The notes beneath the pieces were generated by a model that was not told the DNA's origin, ran no database searches, and worked only from the letters and a program-made list of their open reading frames with translations. The translations under genes and the position numbers were made by a program. Shown piece by piece: positions 6,198 through 12,508 of a stretch of 12,894 nt of DNA (positions within the stretch are counted from its first letter, which is position 1; each line of letters starts with the position of its first letter). Source of the stretch: Holophagaceae bacterium UBA1801 (GTDB lineage: Bacteria; Acidobacteriota; Holophagae; Holophagales; Holophagaceae). Location: contig DCFP01000078.1 in assembly GCA_002319925.1 (NCBI GenBank), forward strand, positions 55,082-67,975, written 5' to 3'.

Positions 6198-7150
6198 CCC
6201 GAGTCGTCTTCCTCATCCTGCCCGGCGTCGAGCTGTTGGACTTCGCCGGGCCATTGCAGGTGCTCCACGAGGCCTCCCTGCACTTCGGCGCATCCTACGA
6301 GTTGCATGCCTGTGCGCCCCAGGTCGAGGTTCCCACGGACCAGGGACTGAGACTCGCCGGTCTGGAACCGCTGCTGGAGCCTCGCTCCGGCGATTGCGTG
6401 TTCGTTCCAGGCGACCCGGAATTTCCACGTTCGCGGCCTTCGCCCGAGGTCCTCGAGTGGCTCTGGAAGGCGGATCGAGCGGGCGCGCGATTCTTCTCCA
6501 TCTGCACCGGCGCCTTCCTGCTCGGCGATGCAGGGCTGCTGGACGGACGCCAGTGCACGACCCACTGGAAGTACCTCGAACGCCTCCAGCAGCGTTTCCC
6601 AGCGGCGCACGTGCTTTCCGATCGACTGTTCGTGACGGACGGCTCCGTGACCAGCAGCGCCGGTATCGTGGCGGGCGTGGACATGGCGCTGGACCTGCTG
6701 GAGCAGGATCACGGCCCGATGCTCACGGCCCGCGTGGCGCGGGAGATGGTCGTCTACATCCGCCGGGATGGATTCCACAGCCAGCTCAGCGTCTATCTCG
6801 ACTACCGCGGACACATCCACCAGGGGATCCATTCCCTCCAGGATTGGCTCGTGGCACACCCTTGCGAAGACCTGGCCCTTCCGGACCTGGCCCGGAAGGC
6901 GAACATGAGCGTCCGGAATCTCACACGCCAGTTCCGGGCCGTCACGGGCATTTCCCTTCAGGACTACATCACGCGCTTGAAGCTGGAAAGGGCCAGGGAC
7001 CTCATGCGCGATCCCTCGCTCACACTGGAGGCCATCGCGGAACAGTGCGGCCTGGGCGAAGCCCGGCGCCTGCGGCGGCTCTGGAGGCAGGCCTTCGGCG
7101 AGGCGCCTTCCAAAGCCAGGCGTCCGGTTCAGCCTTCCGTCCAGACGTAG
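6194..7150 (+). CDS. GlxA-type transcriptional regulator (DJ-1/PfpI domain plus AraC HTH)
   Basis: 318 aa. Residues 1-175 form a DJ-1/PfpI (class I glutaminase-like) sensor domain: VVFLILPGVELLDFAGPLQV with Asp16, the nucleophile-elbow FSICTGAFLLGDAGLL with Cys104, TTHW, and VTSSAGIVAGVDMALDLL. Residues about 213-310 form an AraC/XylS DNA-binding domain with two helix-turn-helix motifs (LALPDLARKANMSVRNLTRQF and SLTLEAIAEQCGLGEARRLRRLWRQAFG). Family members are DNA-binding regulators, often of amine, nitrogen or small-molecule catabolism. The ATG overlaps the preceding hydrolase's stop, so this start is preferred over the open frame that continues upstream. The last 22 bp overlap the convergent PfpI gene. 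The ligand is unknown. Confidence 0.92.
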   Translation: MTRVVFLILPGVELLDFAGPLQVLHEASLHFGASYELHACAPQVEVPTDQGLRLAGLEPLLEPRSGDCVFVPGDPEFPRSRPSPEVLEWLWKADRAGARFFSICTGAFLLGDAGLLDGRQCTTHWKYLERLQQRFPAAHVLSDRLFVTDGSVTSSAGIVAGVDMALDLLEQDHGPMLTARVAREMVVYIRRDGFHSQLSVYLDYRGHIHQGIHSLQDWLVAHPCEDLALPDLARKANMSVRNLTRQFRAVTGISLQDYITRLKLERARDLMRDPSLTLEAIAEQCGLGEARRLRRLWRQAFGEAPSKARRPVQPSVQT

Positions 7151-7728
7151 TCCATCTGCCGAGCGGTGGCCAAGGCCAGGGCACGGCCCTCGAGGCGTTC
7201 CACCAGGTGCAGGCTCATGTCGATCCCCGCGGAAATACCCGCGGAGGTGACCACGCGGCCTTCATCCACCCAACGCACACCTTCCACGACCTTGGATTCC
7301 GTCAGCAGCTCCCGGAGGTCCGCCACATCCTCCCAGTGCGTGGTGACGCGTTTCCCCTTCAGCAAGCCAGCCTTCCCTAACAGGAAAGCCCCCGTGCACA
7401 CCGAGGCGACGATTCGCGCATGCTCGTACTGTGCCTGGATCCAGCGAAGCACCGCGGGATTCTCCATCTCGGCATTCACGACACCGCCCGGCACCACCAA
7501 AAGATCCAGGGGCGGATGACCGCCGAAAGCGGAGTGCGGCAACACAAGCAGGCCGCCCCTCGTGCGCACAGAACGGCCCGTTTCGCCAATGGTGCTCACC
7601 GCGAAACAGGGATTCGCGCCCGGATGCATCCGCCCATGGACACGAGTGGCCGTGGAAAAGACTTCGAAGGGCCCTGCGAAATCCAGCACTTCGATTTCGT
7701 CGTAGAGATAGATCCCGATTTCGAACAT
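7129..7728 (-). CDS. DJ-1/PfpI-family protein, isonitrile hydratase-like
   Basis: 199 aa, a single DJ-1/PfpI domain without HTH. It carries FEIGIYLYDEIEVLDFAGPFEVF with Asp16, LDLLVVPGG, the elbow VASVCTGAFLLGKAGLL with Cys111, TTHW, and VTSAGISAGIDMSLHLV. The paired Asp and Cys-Thr-Gly motif resembles isonitrile hydratase (InhA of Pseudomonas), which hydrates isonitriles to N-formamides; other activities in this superfamily cannot be excluded. The start at 7728 has GGAGG nine bases upstream and matches the family N-terminus, and is preferred over an in-frame ATG at 7761. It converges on the GlxA-type regulator with 22 bp overlapping at the 3' ends. It lies 112 bp downstream of the patatin gene on the same strand. 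Its domain is homologous to the regulator's sensor domain. Confidence 0.88.
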   Translation of the reverse strand: MFEIGIYLYDEIEVLDFAGPFEVFSTATRVHGRMHPGANPCFAVSTIGETGRSVRTRGGLLVLPHSAFGGHPPLDLLVVPGGVVNAEMENPAVLRWIQAQYEHARIVASVCTGAFLLGKAGLLKGKRVTTHWEDVADLRELLTESKVVEGVRWVDEGRVVTSAGISAGIDMSLHLVERLEGRALALATARQMDYVWTEG

Positions 7729-7840
7729 CTGCGCTGACCTCCAGCCCCAGGCTGGGCGCATTCAGGTCGGACTCACAGATCAGCCCCGGCCAACCAGCGG
7801 TCGATCCCGGCCAGGTGATCACACGCGGGGCAGCGAAGCT

Positions 7841-8716
7841 TCAAATTCCCGCAAGCGCAACACCATTGGCCTTCAGCAGTTCCACCGCCTGCAATCCCGT
7901 CTGCCGGCCATGGGCCATCATCAGGCTCCGCTTCCGTCCTGGCATGAGTCCGGGATAGACGGTGTGGGTCACGACCTCGATGATGCGCTTGCCGCTGCGT
8001 TCCGCGGCCCGCTGGCGCAGGCGGTGGAGGTTCCGCGTGATCACGTCGTGGCTCTCGGCGATGCCCGAGGCGATGGTAGGCCATTTGGGACCCATCTCGG
8101 TGCCGCGGATGTGCTGGATGCGGTGGATCAGGATCGTGTCCACGGACTCGTCCGCCAGCCAGTGCTCGAAGGGCGAATCGTTGGCGATGCCACCGTCGCA
8201 CCACCGCTCCTCATCGATGACGCGGTTGCGGAACAGTACGGGCACCGCGGAACTGGCCACGACCCACTCCGCCGCGTCGCCATGGTCGATGATGGTCTGC
8301 TCCCGGCGCGTGAGGTTCGTGACAGCGATCTGCACGCGAGGGTTCGTGAAGTGTTCGAGGTCCGCGCCCTCCAGCCGGGCGCGCAGGAACTTCACAGCAT
8401 TGTTCCCGGAGAAGATGCCGGAACCATAAAGGCACATGATGACGCCGGGGAAGCGCAGAAGCGCGCCCCAATCCAGCAGACAGCGGCGCATGCCCCGCTG
8501 CAGGACGAAGCGTTCCAGCGCCGCGCCCTTCAGCCCCGCGCCGCACAGGACCGCCGCCAGTGCCCCCGAAGACGTGCCCGCGATCTGCTCCGGAAATATC
8601 CCCGCTTCGTGCAGGGAAGCCATGAAGGAAGCGTGGGCGAAGAACCCAAAGAACGAGGAACTCAGGGCGATGGCGAGTCCCCGCCGCGGAGGGGTCTTTG
8701 TTTCATCGGCGCTCAT
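7841..8716 (-). CDS. patatin-like phospholipase with atypical oxyanion loop
   Basis: 291 aa. The nucleophile elbow GTSSG has Ser49, and the dyad Asp174 is in WCDGGIANDSPF, so the Ser-Asp catalytic pair of patatins is present. The glycine-rich oxyanion loop, normally GGGxxG, reads S19-S20-S21-F-F-G24 in GLAIALSSSFFGFFAHASF. The family core continues with LHEAGIFPEQIAGTSSGALAAVL and VVASSAVPVLFRNRVIDEERW. No signal peptide is seen; probably a cytosolic or membrane-surface acyl hydrolase. The start is ATG 8716, since longer in-frame extensions run antisense to the neighbouring gene; no clear Shine-Dalgarno is present. It is divergent from the methyltransferase-like gene across 120 bp. After its stop the -1 reading continues into a Cys-rich stretch (see findings). 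Confidence 0.85.
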   Translation of the reverse strand: MSADETKTPPRRGLAIALSSSFFGFFAHASFMASLHEAGIFPEQIAGTSSGALAAVLCGAGLKGAALERFVLQRGMRRCLLDWGALLRFPGVIMCLYGSGIFSGNNAVKFLRARLEGADLEHFTNPRVQIAVTNLTRREQTIIDHGDAAEWVVASSAVPVLFRNRVIDEERWCDGGIANDSPFEHWLADESVDTILIHRIQHIRGTEMGPKWPTIASGIAESHDVITRNLHRLRQRAAERSGKRIIEVVTHTVYPGLMPGRKRSLMMAHGRQTGLQAVELLKANGVALAGI

Positions 8717-8836
8717 GGGTAGAGTGTGGATCAGGCAAAGGGACAAAGGCCACAGAATCCTCAAACGAAATTCCTCCGCCCGCACCCCCGTCCATCCAAT
8801 GCGGCCAAGGAATCCGTTCTCCCCTGAGATGAGGCG

Positions 8837-9625
8837 ATGCCGCGGTTGCACTTGATCGAATTCCACGAAATGCCCTGGTTCCCGAAAACCTGGCGGGACG
8901 TGGTCACCGATCTGCTTTGCGTCTTCTCCATCCACATGGACCCCTATGCATCGGTCTGCCCGAGGTTGGTTGCCGCAATCAACCGCGAGGGCTCGGACAC
9001 CATCGTGGATCTCTGTTCGGGCGGACGCGGCCCCTGGCCAGTGCTCCAGACGCGCCTGGAGGACTCGGGCTGGAAGGGCACCATCCTGCTCACGGACAAA
9101 TATCCCCACCGCGTGGAATCCACCGGCAAGGACCAGGCAGGCGAGCGTTTGCGCTACGCCGAGGAATCCGTGGATGCCCTTGCCGTGCCGGAGGGAATCC
9201 GCGGCTTCCGCACGCTGTTCGCCTCCTTCCACCACTTCAGAGAGCCGGACGCCCAGCGCATCCTCATGGACGCCGTCCACACGGGTACGAGCATCGCCGT
9301 GCTCGAATACACGAAGCGGAGCTTCCCCTGGATGCTCTCCGTCCTGTTGTCTCCAATCTACTTCTGGATCTACTGCCCCTTCGTGCTCCGGCCCTTCCAT
9401 TGGCGGCACCTGCTTTGGATCTATCTCCTGCCGATCCCCATGCTGGTCATGGTCTGGGACGGCATCATCTCCAGCCTGCGCACCTATTCCACCGAAGAAT
9501 TGCGCGATCTGGCGATCTTTCCCGGCTCGGACCTCTATGCCTGGGATATCGGCAAGGCGTCCTCCTCCGGTTCACGCTCGGTGACGTACCTGATTGCGGT
9601 TCCCAAGGACAGCGCCGGAGGGTGA
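8837..9625 (+). CDS. membrane-associated SAM-methyltransferase-like protein
   Basis: 262 aa. Residues 55-68 (TIVDLCSGGRGPWP) form a class I methyltransferase motif I. ILLTDKYPH (83-91) could be the acidic motif II strand, and TLFASFHHFRE (126-136) sits where motif IV and V elements occur. Two hydrophobic stretches, about 165-186 and 192-208, follow (PWMLSVLLSPIYFWIYCPFV and LLWIYLLPIPMLVMVW), suggesting membrane association inside the C-terminal half. The N-terminus MPRLHLIEFHEMPWFP resembles the opening of a family of uncharacterised methyltransferase-like proteins, from memory. This favours ATG 8837 over Met12 despite a weak, closely spaced GAGG. It is divergent from the patatin gene and ends 21 bp from the convergent pabC stop. 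Methyl acceptor unknown, possibly a lipid. Confidence 0.78.
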   Translation: MPRLHLIEFHEMPWFPKTWRDVVTDLLCVFSIHMDPYASVCPRLVAAINREGSDTIVDLCSGGRGPWPVLQTRLEDSGWKGTILLTDKYPHRVESTGKDQAGERLRYAEESVDALAVPEGIRGFRTLFASFHHFREPDAQRILMDAVHTGTSIAVLEYTKRSFPWMLSVLLSPIYFWIYCPFVLRPFHWRHLLWIYLLPIPMLVMVWDGIISSLRTYSTEELRDLAIFPGSDLYAWDIGKASSSGSRSVTYLIAVPKDSAGG

Positions 9626-9646
9626 TTCAGTGCAGCTCTGTTCCCG

Positions 9647-10396
9647 CTAGTCGGCATTGAGCACTTCGGCGCATTTCCCGATCCAGGGATGCTTCGCATC
9701 CTTCGCGAGGTGACCTTCGATCCCATGCACGGGCACCACACCATGCAGCGCGTTGGTGAGAAAAACGGCCTGGGCGCTCATCAGGGTCTCGGTATCCAGG
9801 GAGGCTTCTTCGGCCAGTCCCGCGTCCAGCAGCGCGCCGCGGGCCACCCCGGGAAGGGTTCCATCCGCTACCGCGGGTGTTCTCACCCGATCGCCTTCCA
9901 CCAGGAAGAGGCTCGTGCGCCCGCCATCGGTCAAGCGCCCAGTCTCGTTCAGGGCAATGACCTCGAAGAGGGCACGGTCCTCCGCTTCCCGCGTCAGGAG
10001 CAGGTTTTCCAGATAGGCCATGGTCTTGAAGCGGTTCAGAGGGTTATCGCGGCGGCGCACGACACGGCGTCCCAGGGCGATATCGATGCGTTCCGGCCGC
10101 GCCGGCTCCCAGAGAGCGACGGAAACGATCAGGCTCTCGTCCACCGCAAAGAGGCGCAGGACACCGCTGGAAAGGTGCGTGCACTCGGTGTGGTTCTCCA
10201 GGAAGGCGTCCACCACGTAGGCCTCCGGCGGGGCCTCCATGCCCAGGAAGGCGGCGCCGTGGGCCAGGCGCGTCATGTGCGCCTCCAGGCGCAGGGCGCG
10301 CCCATGGCGGATCCGGATGGTCTCGAAGACGCCGGCCCCATGACGGGCATTGGAGCGGGCCAGATCGACGCGGGCATCGTTCGTCAGCTTAAGCAT
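9647..10396 (-). CDS. pabC: 4-amino-4-deoxychorismate lyase
   Basis: 249 aa, fold-type IV PLP enzyme that splits aminodeoxychorismate into p-aminobenzoate and pyruvate, for folate. RHGAGVFETIRIRHG opens the domain and RLEAHMTRL follows. The PLP lysine is K124 in NRFKTMAYLENLL. The cofactor strand LNETGRLTDGGRTSLFLVEGD carries Asp157 where branched-chain aminotransferase-type enzymes normally have Glu. DGTLPGVARGALLD and LTNALHGVVPV complete the family pattern. The start MLKLTND at 10396 lies inside the pabB 3' end (13-bp overlap), so translation is likely coupled. A longer in-frame opening upstream (to 10795) is antisense-like sequence inside pabB and was not used. Assignment to PabC rather than a D-amino-acid or branched-chain aminotransferase rests mainly on the operon. 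Confidence 0.88.
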   Translation of the reverse strand: MLKLTNDARVDLARSNARHGAGVFETIRIRHGRALRLEAHMTRLAHGAAFLGMEAPPEAYVVDAFLENHTECTHLSSGVLRLFAVDESLIVSVALWEPARPERIDIALGRRVVRRRDNPLNRFKTMAYLENLLLTREAEDRALFEVIALNETGRLTDGGRTSLFLVEGDRVRTPAVADGTLPGVARGALLDAGLAEEASLDTETLMSAQAVFLTNALHGVVPVHGIEGHLAKDAKHPWIGKCAEVLNAD

Positions 10397-11649
10397 TGGA
10401 CGATGGACCTCCCTTTGTGGATGGTTTCCAGATACTCGTCTTGGGGATCGGAGTCCCAGACTACACCGCCGCCCACGCCGAACAACAGTTCTTCCCGCGA
10501 AGCCCAGGCGGTTCGGATGGGGATATTGAAATCCAGCTGACTGAGGTCGTGGGTGAACCAGCCCAGGGCGCCTGTGTAAACCTGGCGAGGCGCTTCCTCC
10601 AGTTCCCGGATGAGCTGCATGGCCGCGAGCTTGGGGCATCCCGTGATGGATCCACCCGGGAAGACCCCCTCGAGCAGCCCCTTCAAATCCAGGTCCGGCT
10701 TGAGTGCTCCGCTCACCGTGGCAACCAGGTGATGGACATTGGCGTAGCTTTCCAGCACCGGAAACGCCTCCACGCGCACGGAAGGAACCTGGCATACCCG
10801 CGTCAGATCATTGCGCAGAAGGTCCGTGATCATGGCCAGTTCGGAACGGTTCTTGGGACTCGCGAGCAGTTCCGCCGCGAGACGCGCATCGGTGTCCACA
10901 TCCGCGCCCCTGGGAGCCGTGCCCTTGATGGGGCGGGTCTCGATGCGGCCATTCGCAACCCGCAGGAAGCGCTCGGGCGAGGAGGAGACGATGCTGAAAT
11001 CAGGTCCAGCGATGAACGCCGAGAAAGGCGCGGGGTTGGCTTCGTACAGCCGTCGCGCGAATTGCGTCAGATCCCCCTCGAAGGCCCAGCGCTCCTGGCG
11101 CGTAAGGTTCGCCTGGTAGACGTTTCCCCGGGCGATCTCTTCTCGGATGCGCGATACCTTCGCGCAATATCCCTCCGCAGTGTCGGTGTCATGGGTCTTG
11201 TGCGCCGCGAAAGGTCCGTTGCACAGGGCATTGACCATCGCATCCATGCGACCAGGCATCTCGCGCAGGCCTTCGTAGAGGGTGCCCGTCTGGCGGTCGT
11301 AGAGTCGCACCTGGCGATGCAGCGCGAAATGGAAGTGCGGAACGGGGAAGGCGGGGGCCGGAGGCGCGGGCAGCAGGGGCTCGCCGAGGTAGCCGAATTC
11401 GTAGCCGATGAAGCCGATGAAATCGGGCAGCAGCGTAGGTACCTCTCCGCGCCGATCGAATCGCAGTTCCGGCAGCTCTGGCGTCTCCAGCACCAGGAGC
11501 GGATCCTCACCGTGGAGGATCCATCGGCCTTCAGGCCCGTCGCCATACAGCAGGGCGAAGGGGGCCCGGCCGGCGAGGACGAAGAAATCCTCCACGCGCA
11601 GATCCGCACTTCGCGCGGTCCAGAGCTCAGAAATGGCCAAGGACCGCAT
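10384..11649 (-). CDS. pabB: aminodeoxychorismate synthase component I
   Basis: 421 aa chorismate-binding enzyme that aminates chorismate to 4-amino-4-deoxychorismate using ammonia from PabA. The N-terminal half includes FIGFIGYEFGYL. The chorismate-binding domain starts near residue 155: EIARGNVYQANLTR, SSSPERFLR, then PIKGTAPRG at 240-248. The Lys of PIKGT (K242) is the diagnostic residue of PabB; anthranilate synthase TrpE has Ala there. GSITGCPKLAAMQ (333-345) and GVGGGVVWDSDPQDEYLET complete the active site. Slightly shorter than E. coli PabB. It overlaps pabA by 23 bp at its start and pabC by 13 bp at its end, so the three genes form one coupled minus-strand operon. Confidence 0.95.
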   Translation of the reverse strand: MRSLAISELWTARSADLRVEDFFVLAGRAPFALLYGDGPEGRWILHGEDPLLVLETPELPELRFDRRGEVPTLLPDFIGFIGYEFGYLGEPLLPAPPAPAFPVPHFHFALHRQVRLYDRQTGTLYEGLREMPGRMDAMVNALCNGPFAAHKTHDTDTAEGYCAKVSRIREEIARGNVYQANLTRQERWAFEGDLTQFARRLYEANPAPFSAFIAGPDFSIVSSSPERFLRVANGRIETRPIKGTAPRGADVDTDARLAAELLASPKNRSELAMITDLLRNDLTRVCQVPSVRVEAFPVLESYANVHHLVATVSGALKPDLDLKGLLEGVFPGGSITGCPKLAAMQLIRELEEAPRQVYTGALGWFTHDLSQLDFNIPIRTAWASREELLFGVGGGVVWDSDPQDEYLETIHKGRSIVQCLS

Positions 11650-12202
11650 GACGCAGCATCTCCGCCCCGAAGGGGCTCAGAAAGGAATCAGGATGGAACT
11701 GGACGCCAGCCATCGGATACTGCCGGTGCCGGAGACCCATGACGAGGCCCTCCGCGGTTCTCGCGGAAACCTCCAAGCATTCGGGCACCTGGGTGACGCA
11801 AAGGGAGTGGTAGCGGCCCACGTCCATGGGCGAAGGCAGTCCTTCAAACAGGCCTCTCCCATCGTGTGCCACTGGTGACACCTTGCCATGCACTGGTTCC
11901 GGAGCGCGGCCCACACGCCCACCAAAGGCCACCGCCATGACCTGCATGCCCAAGCAGATGCCCAGGATGGGGACCCTGCCGCCGAACCATCGGATCGAAG
12001 CGAGACTCAGGGATGCGTCCTCCGGGCGCCCCGGCCCCGGGGAGATCACGATCATTGAAGGGTTGAAAGCCTCAATGCCCGCGAGATCCAGGTGATCGGT
12101 GCGAACCACCTCCACGACGGCTCCTGCCTCCACCAGCCCGTGCATCACGTTGAAGGTGAAGGAATCGAAGTTGTCGATGAGGAGAACGCGGGATCCGGAC
12201 AA
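11627..12202 (-). CDS. pabA: aminodeoxychorismate synthase component II, glutamine amidotransferase
   Basis: 191 aa class I glutamine amidotransferase supplying ammonia to PabB, possibly also to anthranilate synthase if shared. VLLIDNFDSFTFNV opens the domain. The oxyanion strand is SPGPGRPEDA, the nucleophile Cys83 lies in GICLGMQ, and GRYHSL is typical of PabA/TrpG. The catalytic His170 is in GVQFHPDSF, where the usual triad Glu (HPES) is Asp172, encoded by GAT. The start is a TTG at 12202-12200 (TTG TCC GGA TCC CGC); no ATG or GTG lies in frame nearby upstream, and the family N-terminus begins at this point. First gene of the pabA-pabB-pabC operon. A clear promoter was not found upstream. 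Confidence 0.93.
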   Translation of the reverse strand: MSGSRVLLIDNFDSFTFNVMHGLVEAGAVVEVVRTDHLDLAGIEAFNPSMIVISPGPGRPEDASLSLASIRWFGGRVPILGICLGMQVMAVAFGGRVGRAPEPVHGKVSPVAHDGRGLFEGLPSPMDVGRYHSLCVTQVPECLEVSARTAEGLVMGLRHRQYPMAGVQFHPDSFLSPFGAEMLRHAVLGHF

Positions 12203-12508
12203 GAGGCACCGTGATTTCCATGATCGCCAATTTCGGAGCGTTCTGCGGAAAAGAGAGGAAAGTCCGGTTCATTCCGCAGCGCAGCCACAGACGACGGTCT
12301 TCCCCATAATTCCTACCACGCAGTCACCCACTGATCGGATCTATTCCGAGAATTACGTTGAAAGTAAACGATGAAATGGCACGTGTGCTGTCTGATGGAC
12401 CACTCAGGCGGTGCTGCAGCCTTCACGATTCCTCCTGCCAGAGATACCAAAGTGGGACTCCCGGCCATCCCACTCATAAAAGGACAAGAGGGCCAATAGC
12501 ACAACAAA
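12203..12508. other. gene-free interval between pabA and the SUMF1-like gene
   Basis: 306 bp without a supportable gene. It holds an 8-bp inverted repeat, CTGCGGAA (12243-12250) and TTCCGCAG (12272-12279), with a 21-nt spacer containing AGAGGAAAGTCCGG, a string also found in bacterial RNase P RNA (rejected as rnpB, see below). It also holds a probable terminator of the SUMF1-like gene at 12451-12474. It must contain the pabA promoter on the minus strand, but no convincing -35/-10 pair is visible. GC looks lower than in the pab genes. Confidence 0.6.
12451..12474 (-). terminator. probable intrinsic terminator of the SUMF1-like gene
   Basis: Perfect 7-bp stem AGTGGGA/TCCCACT with a 10-nt GC-rich loop, beginning about 35 nt after the minus-strand stop of the SUMF1-like gene. 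On the minus strand it is followed by TTGG, with the stem's last T giving a run of only three Ts. Position and symmetry support termination; the short T-run is a weakness. Confidence 0.45.

Noticed and set aside
8717..9409. Upstream in-frame extension of the patatin gene
   Set aside because: It is antisense to the methyltransferase-like gene and shows no domain; the patatin fold begins right after Met at 8716.
10396..11742. Long plus-strand open reading across pabB
   Set aside because: Antisense to a well-supported pabB with full motifs; the translation is low-complexity and typical of high-GC antisense openness.
12243..12279. RNase P RNA-like string AGAGGAAAGTCCGG inside an 8-bp inverted repeat
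   Set aside because: The flanking GCTCC and the downstream GGGTAACGC-type blocks are absent, as is an ACAGA-rich 3' block, and a full rnpB of about 350 nt would run into the SUMF1-like gene. Probably coincidence or a remnant.
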